Positions 25,665 through 33,738 of a stretch of 58,707 bases of DNA are shown piece after piece (within the stretch, counting starts at the first letter, position 1; each line of letters starts with the position of its first letter). Below the pieces are notes generated by a model, which was given only the letters and a program-made list of their open reading frames with translations, did not search any database and was not told the origin of the DNA. The translations under genes were made by a program, and so were the position numbers. This DNA is from Microbacteriaceae bacterium (GTDB taxonomy: Bacteria > Actinomycetota > Actinomycetes > Actinomycetales > Microbacteriaceae), in assembly GCA_009780695.1 (NCBI GenBank), contig WQZN01000016.1, positions 1 through 58,707 on the forward strand, in the 5' to 3' direction.

Positions 25665-26828
25665 TCACCGCGTCAGCAGCGCGGTCGCGATCGCCGCGAC
25701 GCCCTCGCCGCGGCCGGTGAAGCCGAGCCCGTCCGTCGTCGTCGCGGTGACCGACACCGGAGCGCCGAGCAGCGCCGAGATGACGCCCTCGGCCTCGGCC
25801 TTCCGCGGCGCGAAGCGCGGCCGGTTCCCGATCAGCTGCACCGACACGTTGCCGATGCGCCAGCCCGCGTGCTCGACCAGCCGCCGTGCCTCGGCGAGGA
25901 ACACTTCGCCGTGCGCGCCCGCGAAGCGCGGGTCGCTCGTGCCGAACGTCGTGCCGATGTCGCCGAGCCCCGCCGCCGACAGCAGCGCGTCGACGATCGC
26001 ATGCGCGACCGGGTCGCCGTCGCTGTGGCCCGCGAGACCGCGCTCGCCCGTCCACTCGAGACAGGCGACCCACAGCGGCACCTCGGTGTCGGCGAAGGCG
26101 TGGGTGTCGGTGCCGACCCCGATGCGGGTCGTGCCGGATGCCGGGCGCAGCAGCTCCTCCGCGCGGCGCAGGTCCCACGCAGTAGTGATCTTGAACGCGA
26201 GGGGGTCGCCGGCGATCACGGCGACCGGGTGCCCGGCATCCGCCATCAGCTGCGCGTCGTCGGTGACGTCGCGCTCGGCCGCCGCGTACGCCGCGATCAG
26301 CTGCGCCGCGGGGAAGCCCTGGGGCGTCTGCACGGCCGCGAGCTCGGAGCGGTCGACCGTCCCGACGATCGCGCCGCCCTCGTCGGTGCGCTTGATCGTG
26401 TCGGCGACCGGAACGCCGGGAACGGCCCCGTCGCCGCTCGCCACGACGGCCGCGACGACGCGATCGAAGAGCGCGGCCGGCGTGAGCGCGCGGGCGGCGT
26501 CGTGCACGAGGACGACCTCGGCGTCGCCGACGGCGGCGAGACCGGCCGTGACGGACTCCTGGCGGGTCGCGCCCCCCACGACCACCTCCCCCGCGCCGAT
26601 CACGCGGTGAAGGATGCCGCGCGCTTCATGCGCACGGTCGTCGGGCACGACCACGACCACCTGCGGCTCGTCGGACATGCCGGCGACGGCATGCAGGGCG
26701 TGCTCGAGGATGCTGCGGCCGCCGAGCTGCACGAAGGCCTTCGGCGCCCCCGCCCCGAGGCGGGTGCCGCTGCCCGCGGCCACGACGATGACGGCGACGC
26801 GGGGCGGCACGGTCGGAGCTTCGTTCAC
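25665..26828 (-). CDS. ispDF: Bifunctional IspD-IspF enzyme of the MEP isoprenoid pathway
   Basis: A 387-residue fusion. Residues about 1-225 are IspD (MEP cytidylyltransferase): [18 protein letters not shown], then [19 protein letters not shown]. Residues about 230-387 are IspF (MEcDP synthase): [19 protein letters not shown], then [21 protein letters not shown] with the zinc ligands, and the end [20 protein letters not shown]... pattern. The fusion brings steps 2 and 4 of the pathway into one protein. The GTG at 26828 is preferred over the ORF start upstream because the IspD fold begins there; CAGACT lies 6 bases before it. carD lies upstream behind a terminator. Confidence 0.95.
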   Translation of the reverse strand: MNEAPTVPPRVAVIVVAAGSGTRLGAGAPKAFVQLGGRSILEHALHAVAGMSDEPQVVVVVPDDRAHEARGILHRVIGAGEVVVGGATRQESVTAGLAAVGDAEVVLVHDAARALTPAALFDRVVAAVVASGDGAVPGVPVADTIKRTDEGGAIVGTVDRSELAAVQTPQGFPAAQLIAAYAAAERDVTDDAQLMADAGHPVAVIAGDPLAFKITTAWDLRRAEELLRPASGTTRIGVGTDTHAFADTEVPLWVACLEWTGERGLAGHSDGDPVAHAIVDALLSAAGLGDIGTTFGTSDPRFAGAHGEVFLAEARRLVEHAGWRIGNVSVQLIGNRPRFAPRKAEAEGVISALLGAPVSVTATTTDGLGFTGRGEGVAAIATALLTR

Positions 26829-26869
26829 ACGCCTAGTCTGCCGCGTCGCACCGGCAGGGAGCACAGCGA

Positions 26870-26900
26870 AGCGCCCCGGCCGAACGGCACGGGGCGCTTG
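26870..26900 (-). terminator. Hairpin after carD
   Basis: A 10-bp stem AAGCGCCCCG/CGGGGCGCTT with an 11-base loop, starting 18 bases past the carD stop on the minus strand and before the ispDF start. Confidence 0.72.
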
Positions 26901-26918
26901 CACACACGAATCGAAGGC

Positions 26919-27401
26919 CTAGGAGGCCAGCACCTCGTCGAGGACGCTCGACGCCGCCTCTTCGTCGGTCTTCTCTGCGAGCGCGAGCTCGGAGATGAGG
27001 ATCTGACGCGCCTTGGCGAGCATGCGCTTCTCGCCGGCGGAGAGGCCGCGGTCCTGGTCGCGACGCCACAGGTCGCGGACGACCTCGGAGACCTTGATGA
27101 CGTCGCCGGAGGCGAGCTTCTCGAGGTTCGCCTTGTAGCGGCGGCTCCAGTTGGTGGGCTCCTCCGTGAACGGCGCACGCAGCACCTCGAACACGCGGTC
27201 GAGGCCTTCCTTGCCGATCACGTCGCGAACGCCGACCAGGTCGACGTTCTCAGCAGGGACCTCGATCGTGAGATCGCCCTGCGTCACGTTGAGCTTGAGG
27301 TAGACCTTCTCTTCGCCCTTGATGATCCGTTTCTTGACCTCGGTGATCGTTGCGGCACCGTGGTGGGGGTAAACGACGGTCTCGCCAACCTCAAAAAGCA
27401 T
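26919..27401 (-). CDS. carD: CarD-family RNA polymerase-binding regulator
   Basis: A 160-residue protein. The N-terminal Tudor-like domain that binds the RNA polymerase beta subunit is clear ([17 protein letters not shown], with KVYLKLNV). The C-terminal helical DNA-binding part includes the conserved Trp in [15 protein letters not shown] and the basic segment [19 protein letters not shown]. CarD stabilises open promoter complexes, notably at rRNA promoters, and is essential in mycobacteria. The message starts with an inverted repeat in the leader. carD next to ispD/ispF is the usual actinobacterial order. Confidence 0.96.
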   Translation of the reverse strand: MLFEVGETVVYPHHGAATITEVKKRIIKGEEKVYLKLNVTQGDLTIEVPAENVDLVGVRDVIGKEGLDRVFEVLRAPFTEEPTNWSRRYKANLEKLASGDVIKVSEVVRDLWRRDQDRGLSAGEKRMLAKARQILISELALAEKTDEEAASSVLDEVLAS

Positions 27402-27404
27402 AGA

Positions 27405-27436
27405 TGGTAGTCCCTTCAGCGCCTTCTAGACTACCA
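27405..27436 (-). promoter_or_regulatory. Inverted repeat in the carD promoter/leader
   Basis: TGGTAGTC and GACTACCA (27405-27412 and 27429-27436) form perfect 8-bp arms 16 bases apart, ending 3 bases before the carD start codon. The outer arm contains the -10-like TAGTCT (27428-27433, minus strand), and GAAGGG lies between the arms. It could be an operator or a hairpin masking the ribosome-binding site. Confidence 0.6.
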
Positions 27437-27617
27437 CGGCGGGCCGTGTCCCAGCTTGAGATGACGCCCCGCCTCACCCGCCCGGCATCGGCGGCGCAGC
27501 CGCCCTCGCGGGCCGCGTGCCCTTCCGGGCATACGCTAAACTCAAACCGCATCCGAAGGCGCACCAGGCCGGAAACCGGCCCGCCCGATGCGAGGAATAC
27601 CTACACGGAGGTTCTTT

Positions 27618-28130
27618 GTGAAGGCGCGCGTCGCAGCATCCGTCGTCCTGGCTCTCGGCGTCGCGATCGGCACGGCCGGTTGCAACCTGATCGCCCCGCA
27701 GGAGACCACGCGCATCAACCAGTCGACGTCGTTCGGTGTCGAAGGCGATGTCGGCCAGATCCACATCCGCAACGCGTACCTCGTCGCGCAGGGCGACCAG
27801 TTCCGTCTGATCGCGACCTTCGTGAACAGCACCGACTCGAGCCAGACCCTGACGATCGAGCCGAACGGCTCGTCCGCCGACACGCAGAGCCTGCACGTCG
27901 ACGCCGGCGCCCCGACCGTCATCGGCCCCGACGACTACCTCCAGTGGAACGGCTTCAACATCGCCAAGGGCTCGCTGTTCCCGGTGTTCTTCACCTACGG
28001 CTCCGAGGCCGGCGTGACGCTCAACGTCCCGGTCCTCACGGGCGACTTCTCGATCAACTCGACGCTGACGCCGACGCCCGTGCCGACCTCGACCGACACC
28101 TCGACCCCGACGCCGACCCCGTCGAGCTGA
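27618..28130 (+). CDS. Exported lipoprotein of unknown function
   Basis: A 170-residue lipoprotein. Signal peptide 1-21 with the lipobox TAGC at Cys22, then a beta-rich domain (about 30-145: QIHIRNAYLVAQGDQFRLIA, LTIEPNGSSAD, YLQWNGF) and a Thr-Pro-rich tail. The beta domain resembles small actinobacterial lipoproteins that contain an FxVx-type greek-key fold; I see no metal or catalytic motif. The GTG at 27618 is preferred over the upstream ATG at 27588 because GGAGG lies 6 bases before it and the signal peptide starts there. It is divergent from carD and ends in a strong terminator shared with regX3. Confidence 0.82.
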   Translation: MKARVAASVVLALGVAIGTAGCNLIAPQETTRINQSTSFGVEGDVGQIHIRNAYLVAQGDQFRLIATFVNSTDSSQTLTIEPNGSSADTQSLHVDAGAPTVIGPDDYLQWNGFNIAKGSLFPVFFTYGSEAGVTLNVPVLTGDFSINSTLTPTPVPTSTDTSTPTPTPSS

Positions 28131-28158
28131 GTCGGACGGACCGACCGCGCAGCGAGCG

Positions 28159-28200
28159 CATGAAGAAGGGCGGATGCCACGGCATCCGCCCTTCTTCATG
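28159..28200. terminator. Bidirectional terminator between the lipoprotein and regX3
   Basis: An almost continuous 20-bp stem, 28159-28178 paired with 28181-28200, closing on CCACGG. It begins 28 bases past the lipoprotein stop and 23 bases past the minus-strand regX3 stop. Confidence 0.9.
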
Positions 28201-28223
28201 TCCACGGCACAAGGTGCCCGGGC

Positions 28224-28907
28224 CTACTCGCTCTCGAAGCGGTAGCCGAGGCCGCGCACGGTGACGAGCATGCGGGGCTCGGACGGGTTGGGCTCGATGC
28301 GGCTGCGGATGCGCTTGATGTGCACGTCGAGCGTCTTCGTGTCGCCGAAGTAGTCGCTGCCCCAGACCCGGTCGATGAGCTGACCGCGGGTGAGCACGCG
28401 GCCGGCGTTGCGCAGCAGCAGCTCGAGCAGCTCGAACTCCTTGAGCGGCATCGGGGTGTCGACGCCCGCCACCGCGACGGTGTGACGATCGACGTCCATG
28501 CGGACGTCGCCGATCTCGAGCACCCCGTCGTCGGCGAGCTCGGGCTCGACGCGACGGCGCAGCACCGCGCGGATGCGGGCGAGCAGCTCGCGGCTCGAGT
28601 ACGGCTTCGTGACGTAGTCGTCGGCGCCCAGCTCGAGGCCCACCACGATGTCCACCTCGGAGTCCTTCGCGGTGAGCATGATGACGGGGACGCTCGAGCG
28701 GGTGCGAATCTCGCGGCACACCTCGGTGCCGGGCATCCCCGGAAGCATCAGGTCGAGCAGGATCAGGTCGGCTCCGTCGCGGTCGAACGCCGACAGCGCT
28801 TCCGGGCCGGTTTCGGCGATGTCCACCTCATAGCCCTCGCGACGCAGCAGGAACGCGAGCGGGGCGGACAGCGACGGCTCGTCTTCGACGAGAAGAAGGC
28901 GGGTCAC
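28224..28907 (-). CDS. regX3: Phosphate-type response regulator RegX3
   Basis: A 227-residue OmpR/PhoB-family regulator. Receiver domain 1-120 with acidic pocket VEDEP, phospho-acceptor Asp52 (LILLDLMLPG), Thr in MLTAKD and Lys in VTKPYS. The winged-helix domain 130-227 ends with KTLDVHIKRIRSRIE and VRGLGYRFE. Sequence and pairing with a SenX3-like kinase match the actinobacterial RegX3/PhoP system that senses phosphate limitation through the Pst transporter and PhoU. It overlaps senX3 by 4 bases and is translated after it. Direct-repeat boxes of the GTTCACC type before pstS and before phoU are likely targets. Confidence 0.95.
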   Translation of the reverse strand: MTRLLLVEDEPSLSAPLAFLLRREGYEVDIAETGPEALSAFDRDGADLILLDLMLPGMPGTEVCREIRTRSSVPVIMLTAKDSEVDIVVGLELGADDYVTKPYSSRELLARIRAVLRRRVEPELADDGVLEIGDVRMDVDRHTVAVAGVDTPMPLKEFELLELLLRNAGRVLTRGQLIDRVWGSDYFGDTKTLDVHIKRIRSRIEPNPSEPRMLVTVRGLGYRFESE

Positions 28908-30097
28908 GGGTTCTGTTCTCCTTGCTGTCGTGCGGGGTACGGTGTGGCCGGGTCCTGCGGTGCCGCCTCCGGCTGATCGGCCTCGGGCAGGCGGATCGTG
29001 AAGGTCGAGCCCATGCCGGGCTGCGACCAGACACGCACGTCCCCGCCGTGATTCTGCACCGCATGCTTCACGATCGACAGCCCCAGGCCGGTGCCGCCGG
29101 TCATCCGGCTGCGGGCCTGGTCGACCCGGAAGAAGCGCTCGAAGATGCGCGCCTGGTCGGCTTCGGGGATGCCTTCGCCCTGGTCGGTCACCGCGATCTC
29201 GACGACGCCGTCGGCGATGCGCGAGCCCACGCCGACGCGCGAACCGTCGGGTGAATAGCGGATGGCGTTCGAGATGAGGTTGTCGACGGCGGTCACGAGC
29301 AGCTTCGGGTCGCCGTAGACGACGGCGCCCGTGGGCGCCCCCGCCATGAGCTCGATGGCGTGGGCATCCGCCCCGACCCGGTTCTGGTCGACCGCCGCCG
29401 CGATGATGTCGTCGATCTCGAGGCGCTCGGCGTTCGCGATCGCGTCGACGGCCTGCAGGCGGGAGAGCTCGATGATGTCCTGGGTGAGCCGCGCGATGCG
29501 CGTCGACTCGGCGCCGAGCCGCTCGGCGAACATGCGGACCTGCTCGGGGTCGTCGGCCGCGGTGTGCAGCGCCTCCGAGAGCAGCCCGATCGCGCCGATC
29601 GGCGTCTTGAGCTCGTGGCTGATGTTCGCGACGAAGTCGCGGCGCACGGCCTCGAGCCGATACGCCTCAGTGCGGTCGTCGACGAGGAGGAGCACGAAGC
29701 GGCTGCCGAGCAGCGAGGCGCGCACGTGCACGCGGATCGTGGCGTCCTTGAACCGGCCCCGCTGCAGGTCCAGCTCCTCGTCGATGAGCCGGCCGGTGCG
29801 GCGCACGCGCTCGGCGACCTCGACCAGCTCGGGGTAGGTCAGATGGGCATTGGAGACGAGGGCGAGGGCGAAGGCCTTCGCCGTCGCCTTGACGACGTTG
29901 AGCGAGGCATCCGTCACGATGCCGGCGGAATCCATGGCATCGAGAACCTGCTCGACGCCGTCCGGCACGGAATTACTGGTCACTTGGACAGCCTGATGAC
30001 TACGTCGCAGAGCGAGGACGAGGATGACGACGAAGCCGCCGCCGATGACGACTCCAGCTAGCAGCGCCACCAGCACCAACCAACCGGAGTAGTGCAC
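28904..30097 (-). CDS. senX3: Sensor histidine kinase SenX3
   Basis: A 397-residue kinase with one or two membrane helices at the N-terminus (about 6-30), a PAS-like cytoplasmic domain (about 45-150), HisKA with His161 (DFVANISHELKTPIGAI) and HATPase motifs NLISNAIRYSPDG, DQGEGIPEADQARIFERFF and GGTGLGLSIVKH. It should control RegX3. The start at GTG 30097 is chosen because TACTCT lies exactly 7 bases upstream and no ribosome-binding site is seen; a longer frame begins at 30139. It is divergent from phoU, the usual negative partner of this kinase. Confidence 0.94.
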   Translation of the reverse strand: MHYSGWLVLVALLAGVVIGGGFVVILVLALRRSHQAVQVTSNSVPDGVEQVLDAMDSAGIVTDASLNVVKATAKAFALALVSNAHLTYPELVEVAERVRRTGRLIDEELDLQRGRFKDATIRVHVRASLLGSRFVLLLVDDRTEAYRLEAVRRDFVANISHELKTPIGAIGLLSEALHTAADDPEQVRMFAERLGAESTRIARLTQDIIELSRLQAVDAIANAERLEIDDIIAAAVDQNRVGADAHAIELMAGAPTGAVVYGDPKLLVTAVDNLISNAIRYSPDGSRVGVGSRIADGVVEIAVTDQGEGIPEADQARIFERFFRVDQARSRMTGGTGLGLSIVKHAVQNHGGDVRVWSQPGMGSTFTIRLPEADQPEAAPQDPATPYPARQQGEQNP

Positions 30098-30180
30098 GAC
30101 ACCCAGAGTAACCACGGCACAACGACCCGAATCGCGCAAGCGGGTCGCCCGGGCCCCGCACGGGCGCTACTTTGGGATTT

Positions 30181-30213
30181 GTTCAGAAGCCGGGCACCGG
30201 CGGTTCACCGATC
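30181..30213 (+). promoter_or_regulatory. Candidate PHO box (three 11-bp direct repeats) before phoU
   Basis: In-phase 11-base units start at 30181 (GTTCAGAAGCC), 30192 (GGGCACCGGCG) and 30203 (GTTCACCGATC). The first five bases of unit 1, the CACC of unit 2 and all of GTTCACC in unit 3 match the actinobacterial PHO-box unit GTTCACC-N4. Weaker than the copy before pstS. Confidence 0.5.
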
Positions 30214-30288
30214 GCCGTGATCATGACCGGGAACGGCTGCAGCGCCGCCGTTCAGCGTGCCAACAGCAATGAGGGGAAGATCGACCCG

Positions 30289-30945
30289 ATGCGCGAAGTA
30301 TTTCAGCAGGAGCTCACCGAGGTCCAGGACCGTCTCGTCGAGATCGCGGAGCTCGTCCTCGACTCCATCCGCGACGCGACCACGGCCTTCAACACCGCGG
30401 ACATCGCGCTCGCCGACAAGGTCATCGCCTCCGACCCGACCATCGACGAGCTGGCCGTCGAGCTCGACGAGCTCGCCATCGAGATCCTCTACCGCCAGAA
30501 CCCCGTCGCCCGCGACCTGCGCATCGTCGTCAGCGCGCTGCGCATGAGCGCCTCGCTCGAGCGCATGGGCGATCTCGCCCGTCACATCGCGCAGCTGGCG
30601 CGCCGCCGCTACCCCGACCACGTCGTCCCCGAGTCGCTGCGCGACACCTTCACCCAGATGGCGGCGCACGACATCCACGCCGCCACGCTCCTCGAACAGC
30701 TGCTGCGCACCCAGGACGTCGAGCTCGCGGCGAAGCTCATCCAGAGCGACGACGCGGTCGACGCGCTGCACAAGACGGTGTTCGAGACGGTCCTCGGCGA
30801 CGGCTGGCAGGGCGAGGCCGAGAAGACGGTGGACGTCACGCTCGCGTCCCGCTTCCTCGAGCGCTTCGGCGACCACGCCGCATCGATCGCGAAGAAGGTC
30901 CAGTACCTCTCCAGCGGCGACTGGGCCGCGGCCGAGCCGGCCTGA
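30289..30945 (+). CDS. phoU: Phosphate-signalling regulator PhoU
   Basis: A 218-residue all-helical protein with two similar three-helix halves, the standard PhoU architecture. The metal-binding ExxxD motifs are recognisable in the segments LDSIRDATTAF and LERMGDLARHI in the first half and LERFGDHAASIAKK in the second. PhoU links the Pst transporter to the SenX3-type kinase and represses the regulon when phosphate is plentiful. The ATG at 30289 is used because the family begins MREVFQQELTEVQ; a longer frame to 30172 is unlikely and would run through the direct repeats. It is divergent from senX3-regX3 and about 10 kb from pstSCAB. Confidence 0.96.
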   Translation: MREVFQQELTEVQDRLVEIAELVLDSIRDATTAFNTADIALADKVIASDPTIDELAVELDELAIEILYRQNPVARDLRIVVSALRMSASLERMGDLARHIAQLARRRYPDHVVPESLRDTFTQMAAHDIHAATLLEQLLRTQDVELAAKLIQSDDAVDALHKTVFETVLGDGWQGEAEKTVDVTLASRFLERFGDHAASIAKKVQYLSSGDWAAAEPA

Positions 30946-30958
30946 CGCGTCCGCTGAG

Positions 30959-31002
30959 CCACGCAGAAGGGCCCCTCCGAGCGGAGGGGCCCTTCTGCGT
31001 GG
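30959..31002. terminator. Bidirectional terminator between phoU and gpmA
   Basis: A 20-bp stem (30959-30978 with 30983-31002) around GAGC, containing GCAGAAGGGCCCCTCC. It lies between the two convergent genes. Confidence 0.92.
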
Positions 31003-31008
31003 CGGCGA

Positions 31009-31764
31009 CTACTTCTTGGCGCCCTGCGCGGCGACGGCCGCGGCCCCGGCCGCGGCGGCCTCGGGGTCGAGGTACTCACCGGCGCCGAGCGGCGTGAAGT
31101 CGGCGTCGAGCTTGTAGACGAGCGGGATGCCGGTCGGGATGTTCAGCTCGGCGATGTCGCCGTCGCTGATGCCGTCGAGGTGCTTGACCAGCGCGCGCAA
31201 CGAGTTGCCGTGGGCCGTGACCAGCACGGTCTTGCCCTCGGCGAGCGATGCCGTGATGTCGGAGAACCAGTACGGCAGCATGCGATCGATGACGTTCTTG
31301 AGCGCCTCGGTGCGCGGCAGCTCGCCGTCGATGTCGGCGTAGCGGGGGTCGCCCACCTGCGACCACTCGGCGTCGTCGGCCAGCGCGGGCGGCGGGACGT
31401 CGAAGCTGCGGCGCCAGAGCATGAACTGCTCCTCGCCGAACTCGGCGAGCGTCTGCGCCTTGTCATTGCCCTGCAGCTCGCCGTAGTGGCGCTCGTTGAG
31501 GCGCCAGGTGCGCTTCACGGGGATCCATGCGCGGTCGGCGACCTCGAGCGCGAAGTCCGCGGTCTGGATCGCGCGGGTCAGCAGCGAGGTGTAGAGGATG
31601 TCGGGCAGCATGCCGGCCGCCTTCAGCAGCTCGCCGGCGCGCTTGGCCTCGCCGACGCCCTGCTCGGAGAGTCGGACGTCGACCCAGCCGGTGAAGAGGT
31701 TCTTGGCGTTCCAGTCGCTGTTGCCGTGGCGCAGCAGAATCAGAGTGTAGGGAGCGTCGCTCAT
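31009..31764 (-). CDS. gpmA: 2,3-bisphosphoglycerate-dependent phosphoglycerate mutase
   Basis: A 251-residue enzyme interconverting 3- and 2-phosphoglycerate in glycolysis. The phospho-histidine is in [20 protein letters not shown], the second active-site group includes [11 protein letters not shown] and the catalytic [11 protein letters not shown], and the domain ends LYKLD-like with [14 protein letters not shown] Gly/Ala-rich C-terminal tail of about 20 residues follows. The ATG at 31764 has TAGGCT 6 bases upstream, suggesting a leaderless message. It is divergent from a methyltransferase gene, their starts being only 42 bases apart. Confidence 0.97.
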   Translation of the reverse strand: MSDAPYTLILLRHGNSDWNAKNLFTGWVDVRLSEQGVGEAKRAGELLKAAGMLPDILYTSLLTRAIQTADFALEVADRAWIPVKRTWRLNERHYGELQGNDKAQTLAEFGEEQFMLWRRSFDVPPPALADDAEWSQVGDPRYADIDGELPRTEALKNVIDRMLPYWFSDITASLAEGKTVLVTAHGNSLRALVKHLDGISDGDIAELNIPTGIPLVYKLDADFTPLGAGEYLDPEAAAAGAAAVAAQGAKK

Positions 31765-31806
31765 GGCCCCAGCCTACCGAGCCGCCGCGACCCGGATACT
31801 GGTCTC

Positions 31807-32643
31807 ATGCCCCGCCCCGCTGCCGCCGTCAAACCCGTCGGCACCGTGACTCGGGGCACCACCAACACCAACCGGCTGCGCCGCGTCGACCGGTGGATCG
31901 CTGCGCGCCCCGAGTTCGGGCGCGCCGCCGACCCCCTCGTGGTGGATCTGGGCTTCGGGGCGAGCGGGGTGACGAGCTTCGAGCTGTGGTCGCGGCTGGC
32001 GGCCGTGCGACCGGAGGTCCGCGTGCTCGGCCTCGAGATCGACCCGGCGCGGGTGACCACGGCCGAGGGGCAGCTCGCCGAGGTGCGGGCGGGTCGGACA
32101 TCCTTCGACCCCGACATGGATGTCGCGTTCGCGCGCGGCGGCTTCGAGGTGCCGCTGCCGGGAGGCGAGCGGGTCGCGGTCATCCGCGCCTTCAACGTGC
32201 TGCGGCAGTACAGCGAGGGCGAGGTGGCGGACGCCTGGGCGCGGATGGCCTCGCGGCTCGCCCCCGACGGCCTGCTCGTCGAGGGCACGTGCGACGAGCT
32301 GGGCCGCGTGTGCTCGTGGGTCGACCTCTCCCCCGCGGGGCCCGAGCGGTTCACGATCTCGCTGCGCCTGGCCGGGCTCGAGTCGCCGTCGGTGGTGGCC
32401 GAGCGGCTGCCGAAGGCGCTCATCCACCGCAACGTGCCGGGCGAGCCGGTGCACGCCTGGCTCGCGGCGATCGAGGACGCCTGGCGCAAGGCATCCGTGC
32501 TCGCCCCCTATGGCGTGCAGCAGCGCTGGATCGGCGCCGTCGCAGCGCTCCGGGGCGCCGGCTGGCCCGTGCTCGGCAGCCGCACGCGATGGCGGCTCGG
32601 CGAGGTCACCGTGCCGTGGCGCACGGTCGCGCCGCAGGCCTGA
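31807..32643 (+). CDS. Class I SAM-dependent methyltransferase-like protein
   Basis: A 278-residue protein with a Rossmann-type motif (LVVDLGFGASGVTSFELWSR, then VLGLEIDPARV) and a later segment AFNVLRQYSEGEVADAWARM, typical of small-molecule or RNA methyltransferases. The C-terminal part (about 180-278) contains HRNVPGEPVHAWLAAIEDAW and looks like a separate all-alpha region. The substrate is unknown. GATACT lies 6 bases before the ATG and there is no ribosome-binding site. It is divergent from gpmA and convergent with the FUSC-type gene, whose stop is 6 bases away. Confidence 0.8.
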   Translation: MPRPAAAVKPVGTVTRGTTNTNRLRRVDRWIAARPEFGRAADPLVVDLGFGASGVTSFELWSRLAAVRPEVRVLGLEIDPARVTTAEGQLAEVRAGRTSFDPDMDVAFARGGFEVPLPGGERVAVIRAFNVLRQYSEGEVADAWARMASRLAPDGLLVEGTCDELGRVCSWVDLSPAGPERFTISLRLAGLESPSVVAERLPKALIHRNVPGEPVHAWLAAIEDAWRKASVLAPYGVQQRWIGAVAALRGAGWPVLGSRTRWRLGEVTVPWRTVAPQA

Positions 32644-32649
32644 TCACGG

Positions 32650-33738
32650 TCACAGCTCGGGCAGCAGCCGCTGGGCCTCGCTCTGCGGCATGCCTGTCGC
32701 GCACAGCAGGTCGATGAGCAGCGGGTGCAGGGCGATGACCAGGCCGCGGTCGCGCGCGTTCCCCTCGGGGACGAGCCGCTCGGGGCCGAGGCGCGTGACG
32801 AGGCCCGCGAACACCGCACGCGCGGCCGGCAGCTGTTCGAGGTCGCGGAAGCTGTCGTGCAGCAGCTCGCCGCCGAGCTGCAGCTGGTGCACCGCGTCGG
32901 CGATCGCGGGGCGCGGCAGTCCGTCGCGCAGCAGGTAGTCGGCGCGGCGGGTCACGACCCGCAGGTTGCGCCAGGCGAGGTCCATCGAGCGGTGCAGGAC
33001 CTGCTGCGCCTCCAGCTCGGGCAGGTAGCGGCGCAGGAACGGCGAGATGCGGGCGACGGACAGCGCCGACTCGAGGCTGGCGGACCAGGCATCCGTCGGC
33101 GCCTGCGAGGTGCGCGCGAGATCGAGCGCCTGCGCCGACTGCGAGCGCTCGCCGTAGGCGAGCGCCGCGACGAGCATGCGCAGCACGACGACGAAGGAAC
33201 GCAGCGAGTGCTCGGCGGCGCGCATCGCCTCGCGCCGCGGGTCGCGCGGCAGCAGCACCGTCGCGAGCACCGCGACGCCGCCGCCGATGACGCCGTCGAC
33301 CGTGCCGCCGAAGAGGCCCGATGACGAGGGCGGGAGCAGCAGCACGATCATCGCCTGCACCAGCACGGTCGACGCGAAGCCCGGGTCGGCCGAGACGAAG
33401 CGCGAGACGCCGAGCGCGAGCGCGGTGATCAGCGCGATCTGCCAGAACCCGACGCCGAAGAGATGCAGGGCGACCTCGGCGAGCAGGACGCCCACGATCA
33501 TCCCGGCGGCCGTGCGCAGCACGCGCATCGGCCGGGCGTCGCGCGTGAAGCCGAGGGATGCCGCCGCGACGGTGATGCTCAGCAGCGGTGTGCGGTGCCC
33601 GAGCACCCAGTGCGAGAACGCGAAGGCGACCATCGCCGTGACGACGATCTGCGCGAGGGCCGGCAGCGACTCGATGAACCGTCGCCGGGCGGCCCCGGCC
33701 CAGAGCGACGCCGCCGCGGGGGTGAGCCGTTCAGCCAT
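32650..33738 (-). CDS. FUSC-family membrane protein (aromatic acid exporter-like)
   Basis: A 362-residue protein. The N-terminal half (about 20-170) has six hydrophobic helices, including QIVVTAMVAFAFSHWVLG, ITVAAASLGF and VDGVIGGGVAVLATVLL, and resembles FUSC-type proteins such as aromatic carboxylate exporters. The C-terminal half is helical and cytoplasmic. The start at 33738 overlaps the end of the ygfZ gene by 8 bases, so it is translated with it. The substrate is unknown; the link to folate/iron-sulfur chemistry is by position only. Confidence 0.85.
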   Translation of the reverse strand: MAERLTPAAASLWAGAARRRFIESLPALAQIVVTAMVAFAFSHWVLGHRTPLLSITVAAASLGFTRDARPMRVLRTAAGMIVGVLLAEVALHLFGVGFWQIALITALALGVSRFVSADPGFASTVLVQAMIVLLLPPSSSGLFGGTVDGVIGGGVAVLATVLLPRDPRREAMRAAEHSLRSFVVVLRMLVAALAYGERSQSAQALDLARTSQAPTDAWSASLESALSVARISPFLRRYLPELEAQQVLHRSMDLAWRNLRVVTRRADYLLRDGLPRPAIADAVHQLQLGGELLHDSFRDLEQLPAARAVFAGLVTRLGPERLVPEGNARDRGLVIALHPLLIDLLCATGMPQSEAQRLLPEL

